Origin: Rikenellaceae bacterium
GTDB lineage: Bacteria; Bacteroidota; Bacteroidia; Bacteroidales; Rikenellaceae
Reading direction: 5' to 3'
DNA: 64,000 nucleotides
NCBI GenBank assembly: GCA_017442365.1
Contig: JAFRZW010000005.1
Span: 1-64,000, forward strand
In this document: piece by piece, positions 17,711 through 26,312 of the stretch
Position numbering within the stretch: position 1 is the stretch's first letter
Layout of the letters: every line of letters starts with the position of its first letter
Program-made: the position numbers and the translations under genes
The notes under the pieces: model-generated
What the model saw: the letters and a program-made list of their open reading frames with translations, nothing else
Database searches by the model: none
Told to the model about the DNA's origin: nothing

Positions 17711-18889
17711 TCGTTCAATTACGCCCGAGCCGACCAACTCGTCGCCATCGTACCACGCGGCAAATTGTCCTGCCGTGATGCCACGTTGAGGCTCGTCGAA
17801 ACGTATGTAAAGCCCCCCTTCGGTGCGGATCAGTTCGGCATTTTGCAACGGTTGTCGATAGCGTATTCGAACTGCATAGCGACGTCGTTCGCCCGCCTCC
17901 ATCGCTACGTCGGGACGCACCCAATGGATCTCATTCTCAACGATATGCAACGCTCGGCGATAGAGCCCGGGGTGGTCGTCGCCCTGACCCATATAGATCA
18001 CATTCTGCTCAACGTCGGTCGAGATAATGAACAGCGGTTCGGGTCGTCCGCCAACGCCTAAGCCCTTACGCTGACCGATGGTGTAGAAGTGGGCGCCGTT
18101 GTGCTCGCCGATCTTCTTGCCATCGCGCACCGTGTAGGTGTATGGCTCGGACAGCGCACGCAGATTGTCCTCCGAAATCTTACGCTCGTAACCACGCCAC
18201 GTGGGCAGAATTTCGTGAATGTTGCCCTTGCGTTTTTCGAGTTTCTGTTGCAGGAAAACGGGCAGATCGACCTTGCCCACGAAACAGATGCCCTGCGAAT
18301 CTTTGCGCTTGGCCGTCGCTAAATGTTGCTCCTCGGCAATGCGTCGCACCTCGGGTTTGAGCAGTCCGCCAACGGGGAACATCGCTCGCGAGAGTTGCTC
18401 CTGCGACAGCTGACAGAGGAAGTAGCTCTGATCCTTGTTCGGGTCGCTACCCGCCAGCAGGCGATAGTGCACCTGCCCATCGCTGCCCACCACCTCGTCG
18501 CGACGGCAGTAGTGTCCCGTAGCAACGTAATCAGCCCCCAATTTAAGTGCCTCTTTCAGAAAGACATCGAACTTGATCTCGCGGTTGCACAGCACGTCGG
18601 GGTTGGGCGTGCGTCCGCGCTCATACTCCGCAAACATATAATCGACCACACGACGCTTGTACTCCTCCGAGAGATCGACCACGTGCAGCGGAATGTCCAA
18701 TCGTTTGGCTACCAGCTCGGCAAAAACGCGGTCGTCGTGCCACGGACAGTCGCCTTCGAGCGTACCTGTCGTGTCGTGCCAATTGACCATAAAGAGTCCG
18801 ATCACGTCGTAGCCCTGCTCTTTGAGCAGATAGGCCGCCACCGACGAATCGACACCTCCCGAAAGTCCTATAACAACGCGCTTAGCCAT
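17708..18889 (-). CDS. mnmA: tRNA-specific 2-thiouridylase
   Basis: 393 aa. It thiolates U34 of tRNAs for Lys, Glu and Gln. The PP-loop is [12 protein letters not shown] near the start. The catalytic cysteines are in [12 protein letters not shown] and [11 protein letters not shown]. The [10 protein letters not shown] segment is typical. It stands between rimM, which has its own terminator, and its own terminator. Confidence 0.95.
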   Translation of the reverse strand: MAKRVVIGLSGGVDSSVAAYLLKEQGYDVIGLFMVNWHDTTGTLEGDCPWHDDRVFAELVAKRLDIPLHVVDLSEEYKRRVVDYMFAEYERGRTPNPDVLCNREIKFDVFLKEALKLGADYVATGHYCRRDEVVGSDGQVHYRLLAGSDPNKDQSYFLCQLSQEQLSRAMFPVGGLLKPEVRRIAEEQHLATAKRKDSQGICFVGKVDLPVFLQQKLEKRKGNIHEILPTWRGYERKISEDNLRALSEPYTYTVRDGKKIGEHNGAHFYTIGQRKGLGVGGRPEPLFIISTDVEQNVIYMGQGDDHPGLYRRALHIVENEIHWVRPDVAMEAGERRRYAVRIRYRQPLQNAELIRTEGGLYIRFDEPQRGITAGQFAAWYDGDELVGSGVIER

Positions 18890-18923
18890 CGTTCATTTTT
18901 GTTTTTGGTAGTAAAGTAATGGT

Positions 18924-18944
18924 AAAACACGCCCAATGGCGTGT
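18924..18944 (-). terminator. Terminator of rimM
   Basis: ACACGCC-CAAT-GGCGTGT hairpin followed by TTTTACC on the minus strand. Confidence 0.7.
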
Positions 18945-18958
18945 GAATTTTGAATCAA

Positions 18959-19480
18959 TCAAAGTTCCATCAACCCCTCAGGCAGCAGGAACACAATTCG
19001 CTCACCCTCGAAGTCGATATGCACGATAAACTCCTCAACCGCAGGCACCAGCACCTCACGACCGTCCAACTCCAACCCAAACAGAGGGTTAGCCTCGCTG
19101 TCGTAGTAGTCTGCCACGCGACCTTTGGCCACGCTTGCGCCCTGCTCATCGACCACCTCAGCTGCGAAACCGATGAGATCATCCATATAGAATTCATCGT
19201 CGTTCGCCTCCTCGGCCTCGATTTCGATTGAGAGTTCGCGTCCGATCAATTCGGCAGCACGCTCCGGGGTATCCAGATCGTCGAACGCAACGATTGCGCC
19301 GCTCACACCGCGACGTTCGAAGCTACCGAAAAAAAGAGGAACCGTCAGTGAATCGATCTCCACCAATAACGGTTCCTCGTTTGAGAAGTTGTCGGGAAAG
19401 GTGTCATACAGCGTAATTGCCACTTCGCCCTTACGGCCGAAGAGTTTATTGACCTTTCCTACCGGCAACAGGTTTCCCAT
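18959..19480 (-). CDS. rimM: Ribosome maturation factor RimM
   Basis: 173 aa. It assists 30S head assembly and binds S19. The N-terminal GKVNKLFGRKGEVAI strand and the C-terminal PRC-barrel (DDLIGFAAEVVDE, PAVEEFIVHIDFEG) are present. It begins 4 bases after rpsP ends, so both are one transcript, the common S16-RimM pairing. Confidence 0.93.
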   Translation of the reverse strand: MGNLLPVGKVNKLFGRKGEVAITLYDTFPDNFSNEEPLLVEIDSLTVPLFFGSFERRGVSGAIVAFDDLDTPERAAELIGRELSIEIEAEEANDDEFYMDDLIGFAAEVVDEQGASVAKGRVADYYDSEANPLFGLELDGREVLVPAVEEFIVHIDFEGERIVFLLPEGLMEL

Positions 19481-19484
19481 TGTG

Positions 19485-20012
19485 TTACTCTGCGCTCTCG
19501 GCAGCCTCTTCCGAAGCCTCCTCAGCAGCAGCGGCAGCAGCCTCAGCGGCAGCGGCGGCCTTCTTCTCTGCGATTGCAGCAGCGCGAGCCTCCTTCACCT
19601 TAGCCTCAGCCTCTTTGCGAGCCTTAGCCTCAGCAGCAGCAGCGCCCGAGATCTTGTTGGTCTTAGCCTCGATCTTAGCGTTCTTCTTGCCGAGCCACTT
19701 GTTGAACTTAGCCTCAGCGTCGCTCTCCGAGAACGCGCCCTTAGCTACGCCACCAAGCAGGTGCTTCTTATATAACACACCCTTGTACGACAAAATCGCA
19801 CGGCAGGTGTCAGTGGGTTGTGCGCCTTTTTGTAACCAATCAAGAGCCTTCTCGAAGCTCAGGTCGATTGTAGCAGGATTCGTGTTAGGATTGTAGGTAC
19901 CAATCTTCTCGATAAATTTACCATCACGTGGCGCTCTGCTATCTGCAACTACGATATGGTAGAAAGCATAACCTTTCTTACCGTGTCGAGCCAATCTGAT
20001 TTTTACAGGCAT
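19485..20012 (-). CDS. rpsP: 30S ribosomal protein S16 with Ala/Glu/Lys-rich tail
   Basis: 175 aa. Residues 1-90 are a normal S16 ([26 protein letters not shown]). Residues about 105-175 form a low-complexity tail of Ala, Glu and Lys ending [12 protein letters not shown], about twice the length of E. coli S16 (82 aa). The tail may form a long helix on the ribosome surface. A consensus promoter lies at 20088-20119. Confidence 0.95.
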   Translation of the reverse strand: MPVKIRLARHGKKGYAFYHIVVADSRAPRDGKFIEKIGTYNPNTNPATIDLSFEKALDWLQKGAQPTDTCRAILSYKGVLYKKHLLGGVAKGAFSESDAEAKFNKWLGKKNAKIEAKTNKISGAAAAEAKARKEAEAKVKEARAAAIAEKKAAAAAEAAAAAAEEASEEAAESAE

Positions 20013-20087
20013 TGTCTGAAAAAATTTAAGTTGTTAATTAGTTATTGTTACTGCACGAAAAATGTGATTTTCACACTTTTCAGCGCG

Positions 20088-20119
20088 CAAAAGTACGAAC
20101 TAAATTGCGAACTGCCAAA
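20088..20119 (-). promoter_or_regulatory. Promoter of rpsP-rimM
   Basis: On the minus strand -33 TTTG (20119-20116) and -7 TACTTTTG (20095-20088) are 20 bases apart. A leader of roughly 70 bases precedes ATG 20012. Confidence 0.7.
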
Positions 20120-20185
20120 TATTCCGACACCCAAAACGCAATTTTTTCGCATTTCGGGCCGATTTTTTTGTTGTGTAGCAGTCCT

Positions 20186-20566
20186 TTACTCCTCCACTGC
20201 GGGGTGAACCGTAACGATACTGTCGACGATATACTTGGTGAAACCTCTCCAAGGCAGTGCGCCGAAATACTCCGTATAGTGCAACTGAACGGTGTTGCCG
20301 CTATTGAGCATCAGCTCGCGTGCTACCTCCTCGTTCTCGACCGAGAACTCGAACTCGTACGACTGAATCGCACCGGCCGACTTGGCGCGGATACCCGACT
20401 GAATCAACTTGCCCTCGTAGGTCTTGAACAGCACGCCCTTATGTACAACGTAGTTCAACTCGCCACTCTTGACGCCCTCACCGAAGGGGTAGTAGAAGCG
20501 TACGTAGCCGAAAATCGCAACGCCCAAAATCACGAGCAGAGCCGTAATGCAACCGATCTTTTTCAT
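20186..20566 (-). CDS. Small membrane-anchored protein of unknown function
   Basis: 126 aa. One N-terminal hydrophobic segment (residues 4-22, GCITALLVILGVAIFGYV) is followed by a soluble beta-rich domain of about 100 residues. I do not recognise a family with confidence. It lies 33 bases after the symporter gene on the same strand and may be co-transcribed. No terminator is seen after it. Confidence 0.75.
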   Translation of the reverse strand: MKKIGCITALLVILGVAIFGYVRFYYPFGEGVKSGELNYVVHKGVLFKTYEGKLIQSGIRAKSAGAIQSYEFEFSVENEEVARELMLNSGNTVQLHYTEYFGALPWRGFTKYIVDSIVTVHPAVEE

Positions 20567-20599
20567 AGCTTTATAGTTTAGGTTTTTCTTGTTTTTGTT

Positions 20600-21949
20600 T
20601 TACTTTCGTTTGGGGTTCTCCTCGATGTACTTCGCCAGCGCAGCCTTAGCCTTCGGTGCCAGACGCAGCAGCGTGTACATCGTCGGGAAGGCCATAAAGG
20701 CGTAGGCTATGTCGATGATTCCCACCACCGTAGGCAACGACATCACCGAGGCCACAACAAGCAGCGCAAGGTAGAAGTAGTTGTAGTATTTGCCATACTT
20801 CGCACCGAACAGGAACGAGGTACATTTCATACCGTAGTACGAGTATGAGAACATCGTCGAGAATGCAAAGATAAACAAAATTGCCAACAAAAGATACTCT
20901 CCCACACCCGGAATTGCCTTACCGAAGGCGTCGATTGCGATTTGCAGACCCTTCATACCCTCGCCTGCGGTGTATCCCGTCGAGAGAATTGCCAGCGAGG
21001 TGAGCGTGCAGACCAGACCCGAGTCGGTCAGCGGGGCGATCATCGCCACGAAACCCTCACGCACGGGCTCGCTGTTGCGCGATGAGCCGTGCATCATCGA
21101 GGCTGTACCCGTACCTGCCTCGTTGATCAGTGCGGCACGACGGGCACCGAGCAGTGCGATGCCGATGATGCCGCCAATGCCTGCCTTCATCGAGAATGCC
21201 CCCTCGAAGATCGAGGCAAAGACGCTCGGAATCATCTCATAGTTGCGAATCAGAATGTAGCCTACCAGCAGGAAGTACATCACAATCATTGCAGGAACGA
21301 GCTTCGACGCCATTGCTGCAATGCGCTCGATACCGCCCAAAACTACGATAGCTGTGATGATTGTAATCACCACACCCATAGCCAAATGCAGCCAGAATGT
21401 CGGCTCGATGCCTCGCGGTATAAGGAAGATTGCGTCAATCGCCTCAACCAGCTGATTGGGTTGCATCAGGCAGAGCGTACCGATACAACCGAAAGCCGAG
21501 AAGAAGAGTGCCAGCGGACGCCAATTCTTACCCAGACCCTCGACGATCATATACATCGGACCGCCTTGCAGGTTACCCTCCGAGTCGCGACCTCGGTACA
21601 TCGACGCCAGCGTACCCTCGAAGAATTTGGTTGCCATACCGACCACCGTGCTCACCCACATCCAGAAGATTGCGCCCGGGCCGCCAATGCTCAGTGCGAT
21701 TGCCACACCTGCAATGTTGCCCATACCGATCGTAGCTGCGATTGCGCTACACAGAGCCTGCCACGAGGTGATCTGACCGCCTTCGCCCTCGCCGCTATCC
21801 TTTGCGCGCAGAGCCTCGATCGAGCGACCGAAATAGCGAAATGGTACCATTCGCGAATAGAAGAAGAGAAACAAACCGCCTCCGATCAGCACGATAAAGA
21901 GCGGATAACCACATATAAGGTCGCTTGCTTGCGAAATAAAATCTTTCAT
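20600..21949 (-). CDS. Sodium:alanine symporter (AGCS family)
   Basis: 449 aa with about 10-11 membrane segments. Family features include SAIAATIGMGNIAGVA and FWMWVSTVVGMATKF, and the GGPMYMI loop. It imports alanine or glycine with sodium. Sodium coupling would fit the sodium-type V/A-ATPase proteolipid encoded later in the window (inference). Confidence 0.93.
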   Translation of the reverse strand: MKDFISQASDLICGYPLFIVLIGGGLFLFFYSRMVPFRYFGRSIEALRAKDSGEGEGGQITSWQALCSAIAATIGMGNIAGVAIALSIGGPGAIFWMWVSTVVGMATKFFEGTLASMYRGRDSEGNLQGGPMYMIVEGLGKNWRPLALFFSAFGCIGTLCLMQPNQLVEAIDAIFLIPRGIEPTFWLHLAMGVVITIITAIVVLGGIERIAAMASKLVPAMIVMYFLLVGYILIRNYEMIPSVFASIFEGAFSMKAGIGGIIGIALLGARRAALINEAGTGTASMMHGSSRNSEPVREGFVAMIAPLTDSGLVCTLTSLAILSTGYTAGEGMKGLQIAIDAFGKAIPGVGEYLLLAILFIFAFSTMFSYSYYGMKCTSFLFGAKYGKYYNYFYLALLVVASVMSLPTVVGIIDIAYAFMAFPTMYTLLRLAPKAKAALAKYIEENPKRK

Positions 21950-22040
21950 TGCCTAATTTTCCTAACTTTGTGTTTAATAAATCGGGTTCAATCGACCCGT
22001 CAAACGGCGCAGCGCGTCCGTTTAGTATCAAAACATTCGG

Positions 22041-22048
22041 CAAAGATA
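22041..22048 (-). promoter_or_regulatory. -7 box of AGCS symporter promoter
   Basis: The minus strand reads TATCTTTG. The leader is about 85 bases. There is no clear -33 TTG. Confidence 0.55.
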
Positions 22049-22197
22049 CGAATTTTCGTCCGAATTTTCGCTATCGTTTGCCCAAAGAGTGAGTAAAGTA
22101 ATCCGCAACGCGAAGTTTTTTTGGGGCATAGATTTGCGCTCAGAACAATGTTTGGCTCTGTTTTCTATATATAAAACAAATAATTATATAGGTTAAG

Positions 22198-22229
22198 TTG
22201 CGGAAATTCCGAAAGAAAGCGTACCTTTG
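22198..22229 (+). promoter_or_regulatory. Promoter of nucleotidyltransferase gene
   Basis: -33 TTG (22198-22200) and -7 TACCTTTG (22222-22229), 21 bases apart. Confidence 0.65.
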
Positions 22230-22294
22230 CCGTCCCAAATGGGGAGAGAATCATTGATTTAAGAAACGAATTTTTAGAGAAAGATAGAGAGAGT

Positions 22295-23194
22295 ATGAAA
22301 CCAACACTTTTGGTTATGGCTGCGGGTATGGGCTCGCGCTATGGAGGTTTGAAGCAGCTGGACGCCGTGGGCCCCAGCGGTGAGACCATTATGGATTATT
22401 CGATTTACGACGCGATACGTGCGGGTTTTGGTAAGGTGGTATTTGTGATTCGACGCGATTTCGAGGAGGACTTCCGTCGCCAGGTGCTGCCCAAGTACGA
22501 AAATCATATCCCTGTCGAGCTGGTTTTCCAGTCGATCGACGCACTGCCCGAGGGCTTCAAAGCACCCGAAGGCCGCACCAAACCGTGGGGAACAAACCAC
22601 GCCGTGATGATGGGTAAGGAGGTGATCAACGAACCCTTCTTGGTGATCAATGCCGACGACTTCTATGGTCGCGACAGCTTCGCGGTGATCGGTCGTGAGC
22701 TGTTACGCACCGAGGGCGAGAACAACTACTGTATGGTCGGTTTTCGCGTAGGTAACACCCTCTCGGAGTCGGGTACGGTGTCGCGCGGTGTCTGCTCGAC
22801 CAACGAGTACAACTACCTGACAGGTATTGTCGAGCGTACCGACATCTGCCGTGTCGATGGCAAGGTGTCATTCACGGGCGACAATGGTTTCAAGGTATCG
22901 ACCGACGAGCGTACCCCCGTATCGATGAATATGTGGGGCTTTACGCCCGACTACTTCCGCTACTCGGAGGAGTATTTCTCGGAGTATCTGCGCAACAACA
23001 TCTCGAATCCGAAGGCTGAGTTCTACATTCCCCATATGGTCAATCACTTGATCACGACGGGTGTAGCTCGCGTGAAGGTACTCGATACCACCTCGCAGTG
23101 GTTCGGTGTAACCTATGCTGAGGATCGCGCAGGTGTGATCGAGAAATTGAAGGCTCTGGTTGAGGCAGGCGAGTATCCTGAACGCTTGTTCTAA
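22295..23194 (+). CDS. Sugar-phosphate nucleotidyltransferase family protein
   Basis: 299 aa. The nucleotide-binding loop AAGMGSRYGGLKQL near the start and the metal-binding NADDFYGRDSF segment mark the NDP-sugar pyrophosphorylase fold. The exact sugar is unclear. A short C-terminal region replaces the beta-helix of long family members. It ends in a heptamer array and a strong terminator. Confidence 0.88.
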   Translation: MKPTLLVMAAGMGSRYGGLKQLDAVGPSGETIMDYSIYDAIRAGFGKVVFVIRRDFEEDFRRQVLPKYENHIPVELVFQSIDALPEGFKAPEGRTKPWGTNHAVMMGKEVINEPFLVINADDFYGRDSFAVIGRELLRTEGENNYCMVGFRVGNTLSESGTVSRGVCSTNEYNYLTGIVERTDICRVDGKVSFTGDNGFKVSTDERTPVSMNMWGFTPDYFRYSEEYFSEYLRNNISNPKAEFYIPHMVNHLITTGVARVKVLDTTSQWFGVTYAEDRAGVIEKLKALVEAGEYPERLF

Positions 23195-23221
23195 TTCAAA
23201 ATGCAAGATTCAAAATGCAAA
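23194..23221 (+). repeat. Heptamer array (ATTCAAA/ATGCAAR) at stop codon
   Basis: ATTCAAA, ATGCAAG, ATTCAAA, ATGCAAA. The first unit starts at the last A of the TAA stop, as at deoC. Confidence 0.8.
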
Positions 23222-23225
23222 ATTA

Positions 23226-23256
23226 GGCCACGTCCCGACGGACGTGGCTTTTTTTG
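23226..23256 (+). terminator. Terminator of nucleotidyltransferase gene
   Basis: GCCACGTCC and GGACGTGGC pair around CGAC, followed by seven T residues. Confidence 0.87.
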
Positions 23257-23307
23257 TTTGAGGCGTTTAGAACAAATTAATAAAGAAGATAAAGCACAGA
23301 CAATACG

Positions 23308-23356
23308 CACACTCGCGGGCTGCGGGGGTCAGCCGAAGGCTGAGCCCGCGAGTGTG
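23308..23356. repeat. Structured intergenic element B (G-rich bulge, GAA triloop)
   Basis: Perfect 13-bp outer stem (23308-23320 with 23344-23356). A 5' bulge TGCGGGGG (23321-23328). Inner stem TCAGCC/GGCTGA closed by GAA (23335-23337). Same architecture as elements A and C with different arm sequences. Confidence 0.75.
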
Positions 23357-23385
23357 TGTCAAAATCTCTGATTTTGCCAATTATT

Positions 23386-23414
23386 TTTGAATTTTGAATT
23401 TTGCATTTTGAATT
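23386..23414 (-). repeat. Heptamer array beyond M49 peptidase terminator
   Basis: Tandem TTTGAAT, TTTGAAT, TTTGCAT, TTTGAAT (the inverse of ATTCAAA/ATGCAAA). It lies just past the terminator of the minus-strand peptidase gene and mirrors the array at 23194-23221. Confidence 0.75.
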
Positions 23415-23417
23415 AAC

Positions 23418-23452
23418 AAAAAACCGCGCCCCGAATCGTCGGAGCGCGGTTT
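23418..23452 (-). terminator. Terminator of M49 peptidase gene
   Basis: AAACCGCG and CGCGGTTT close a stem of about 14 bp with a few mismatches, followed by a T run on the minus strand. Confidence 0.75.
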
Positions 23453-23474
23453 GCTTTTGCTGTCCTTTCGCGGT

Positions 23475-25502
23475 TTAGTTGCGAGTAGGCAGGAACGAGT
23501 AGTTCTTCGAGTAGTTGAGCATCTGATCGACGTAGCTATCGACGTACTCAACCTTAACATCGACGATCTTGTCGCCCTTCATTACGGGAACCAACTCGGG
23601 GTTGATGAAACCACCAAACGGCTCGATGTTCAGTGCGTTGTAACGCTCCAAAACCTCCTTGTGCAGTTCGGGATCGATCTTCACACCGTAGTTCTCAACC
23701 AGAGCCTTACCAGTCTCGAAATCACCCTCCGACTTGATGCGCTGCACCTCGTAGAGCATCTGACCAAACAGCTCGCGCAGCTTGTCGAAATCGTTTACAA
23801 CCAGGTAGCGTTTGCCATTCTCGGTTACCCACTCGATCACGTTGTCGGCCTTACCCTTCTCGTAGCACCACTCAGCGATCAGCTTGCGGTTACGCATATG
23901 AGCCTCCTCGACGTCCTTGCCAAGCTCGATGCGCGAGTATTGGGTCATCATACCATTGACGATGTAGCTTGCATACTGAGCCTTAGCAACGTCGAGCGAG
24001 GGAACCAGACCCAACTCAACGAGCTTCTCGTCGCCCAGATAGTACAGACCAAAGAGGTCGGCACGAGCCTCTTCGAGGGTCGAGCCGTAGTTCTTCAACT
24101 CGCCACCCTTGGTGCCCGGAGCCAGCTGACCCGAGCCGTGGCCGAGGCACTCGTGCAGGTCGGTGTGGAGGTTGTCGCCCAGCGAGCCGAACTCGTTGAT
24201 ACGGGCGCGGTCCTCCTCGCGCAGAATGAACTCCTCGTCGAAGCCGTTGCCCTTAGCAGCCTGATCGTATGCGTAGGTGATGTTGTCGATGGTTACCGAC
24301 TTCGAGCCGTAGTCGCGGCGGATCCAGTCGGCGTTGGGCAGGTTGATACCGATCGGGGTAGCGGGGTAGCAGTCGCCACCGAGCATAGCCACGTTGATAA
24401 CCTTTGCTGAAACACCCTTAACTTCGGGCTTGCGGAATGCGGGGTTGATGGGCGAGTTGTCCTCGAACCACTGAGCGTTTTCGCTGATGATCTGAGTGCG
24501 CTTGGTAGCCTCGTCGCTACGCAGGCTCACGTTAGCCTCCCACGACGCCTTGCGACCCATCGGATCGCCATAGTCCTCGATGAAACCATTCACAAAGTCG
24601 ATGGGCGACTCTACGTCCTGTACCCACAATACGTTATACTTGTCGAAGTCGCGCAGGTTACCGCTGCGGTAGTACTCGCACAGAGCGTCGATGATGGGCT
24701 TTTGGGTATCGTTGGTAACCTCCGAAGCCTTCTCCAACCAGTAGAGAATCTTGTCGATAGCCTCGCCATACATACCGCCCTGCTTCCAAACGCGCTCAAC
24801 GACCTTGCCGCTTGCGTCCTTAGTCAGCTGCGAGTTCAGACCATACGAAATGGGCTGGGGATCGTTGTGGTCGATCATATCGGCATAGAACTTCTCGACC
24901 TCTTTCTGCGTTACGCCGTCGTAGTAGTTGTTAGCCGATGCAGTGATCATATCCACGCCCTCGCTCTGGTCCAAACGGCGAGCATAGAGCGACGAGTCGA
25001 ACATTGCGGGTACGATAGCAGCCAGCAGCTCCTCGCGGGTGCCGAAATCGAGCGGCAGAGCCTCATCGGGCGTAGCCTCGACCAGCTTCACGAAGTACTC
25101 CTGCGAGAACTCGGGCTGGAACTTATCCATACTGTAATGGTGGTGGATACCGTTGGCAAACCACACCTTTTTCAGATACTTAACCACCTTCTGCCACTCC
25201 TCGTGGTTGGGGTCGCCCATATAGTTGGTATAGATACCTTCGAGGGTGCGGCGGATAGCAAGGTTGTACTTGAAGTTCTGGTCGAACATAATGTCGCGGC
25301 CACACTTAGCGGCCTCGCCCAGATAGTAAACCATCAGCTTCTGCTCCAAAGGCAGAGCGTCAAATTCGGGAACCTGATAGCGAATCACCTTCACGTCATC
25401 GAAGCGGTCGATAACCCACTGGAAATCGCTTTCGGTCTGCTGTTCTTGCGTGCAAGACGCAAAGATTGATGTCATCATAATCAGCAATAAAACTTTTTTC
25501 AT
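23475..25502 (-). CDS. Dipeptidyl-peptidase III-like metallopeptidase lipoprotein (M49)
   Basis: 675 aa from ATG 25502. The lipoprotein signal ends at Cys17 (FASC). The M49 zinc motif HECLGH lies at 450-455, and the second motif EEARAD (EExRAD) follows about 40 residues later. It probably removes dipeptides from peptides in the envelope. The open frame reaches 25544, but the promoter -7 box lies at 25535-25542, so the inner ATG that gives a signal peptide is the start. Confidence 0.92.
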   Translation of the reverse strand: MKKVLLLIMMTSIFASCTQEQQTESDFQWVIDRFDDVKVIRYQVPEFDALPLEQKLMVYYLGEAAKCGRDIMFDQNFKYNLAIRRTLEGIYTNYMGDPNHEEWQKVVKYLKKVWFANGIHHHYSMDKFQPEFSQEYFVKLVEATPDEALPLDFGTREELLAAIVPAMFDSSLYARRLDQSEGVDMITASANNYYDGVTQKEVEKFYADMIDHNDPQPISYGLNSQLTKDASGKVVERVWKQGGMYGEAIDKILYWLEKASEVTNDTQKPIIDALCEYYRSGNLRDFDKYNVLWVQDVESPIDFVNGFIEDYGDPMGRKASWEANVSLRSDEATKRTQIISENAQWFEDNSPINPAFRKPEVKGVSAKVINVAMLGGDCYPATPIGINLPNADWIRRDYGSKSVTIDNITYAYDQAAKGNGFDEEFILREEDRARINEFGSLGDNLHTDLHECLGHGSGQLAPGTKGGELKNYGSTLEEARADLFGLYYLGDEKLVELGLVPSLDVAKAQYASYIVNGMMTQYSRIELGKDVEEAHMRNRKLIAEWCYEKGKADNVIEWVTENGKRYLVVNDFDKLRELFGQMLYEVQRIKSEGDFETGKALVENYGVKIDPELHKEVLERYNALNIEPFGGFINPELVPVMKGDKIVDVKVEYVDSYVDQMLNYSKNYSFLPTRN

Positions 25503-25534
25503 CTTAGTTCGGATTTTGTGTGTTAATTTGTCGC

Positions 25535-25542
25535 AAATATAC
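25535..25542 (-). promoter_or_regulatory. -7 box of M49 peptidase promoter
   Basis: The minus strand reads TATATTTG at 25542-25535, 32 bases before ATG 25502. It rules out the upstream start. Confidence 0.6.
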
Positions 25543-25638
25543 ACATAAAAACCGAAAAATCAATCCTTCCCACCGCGCGCTAATGGCTCAAACTGCAAAA
25601 TTAGTGTGGTGGAGGGGTGCGATTTCGAACATTTTTCA

Positions 25639-25646
25639 TACCTTTG
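25639..25646 (+). promoter_or_regulatory. -7 box of DUF456 gene promoter
   Basis: TACCTTTG, 75 bases before ATG 25722. No good -33 TTG is visible. Confidence 0.55.
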
Positions 25647-25721
25647 TATATTAAAAGCAAATTTTATGCACCGCGCCTTATAATTTTTTGGTGTTTGGTG
25701 CGTTCAATAGAATGATGTGAG

Positions 25722-26273
25722 ATGGATACACTATTGGCTATTATCGCGTTGCTGCTCGCCGTTGTGGGCGTTGCGGGGTGCATTTTGCCGGTGTTGCCCG
25801 GTACGCCGATCAGCTATGTCGGTATGCTGGTGATGGCTTGCACCGAATACTCGACCCTTTCGAAACCGATCCTCGTAACCTTTCTGATCGTTACCATCTT
25901 GGTTTCGGTGGCCGACTATCTGCTGCCAGCGTGGCTTTCGCGTCGATTTGGCGGCTCGAAACGTGGCGCAACGGGTGCCACAATCGGTATGCTCGTGGGT
26001 CTGTTCTTCGTGCCGACGGGGTTGGTGCTCGGTCCGTTCATTGGTGCGGTGTTGGGTGAGATGTCGGTCAATCGCGACGACTCGGCCAAGGCGTTCAAGG
26101 TGGGATTCGGAGCATTTCTCTCGTTCATCGTCGGCACGGGGTTGAAGATGATCGCCTCGATCGCAATGCTCATCTATATCATTGGCGATATGGGCGGTGT
26201 TTTCGTAGGCTGGGGCGATACGATGGGCGGCTGGTGGAGCACGATAACCACTTGGGTGGCAAATATTTTCTAA
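25722..26273 (+). CDS. DUF456 family membrane protein
   Basis: 183 aa with about four to five hydrophobic segments separated by short glycine-rich loops (PVLPGTPISYVG, GPFIGAVLGE), the pattern of DUF456 inner-membrane proteins. Function is unknown for the family. It lies 39 bases before the M16 peptidase gene and may be co-transcribed with it. Confidence 0.82.
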   Translation: MDTLLAIIALLLAVVGVAGCILPVLPGTPISYVGMLVMACTEYSTLSKPILVTFLIVTILVSVADYLLPAWLSRRFGGSKRGATGATIGMLVGLFFVPTGLVLGPFIGAVLGEMSVNRDDSAKAFKVGFGAFLSFIVGTGLKMIASIAMLIYIIGDMGGVFVGWGDTMGGWWSTITTWVANIF

Positions 26274-26312
26274 GTGAATTTTTAGATCGATTAATATTTT
26301 TATCTCCAAACA

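Larger units (their letters stand above)
21950..22294. other. Divergent intergenic region with two promoters
   Basis: It holds the symporter -7 box (22041-22048, minus) and the nucleotidyltransferase promoter (22198-22229, plus). I see nothing else supportable. Confidence 0.6.

Noticed and set aside
21089..22096. 335-codon plus-strand frame over the symporter gene
   Set aside because: It is antisense to the AGCS symporter and runs into the divergent promoter region; it has no membrane or domain pattern of its own.
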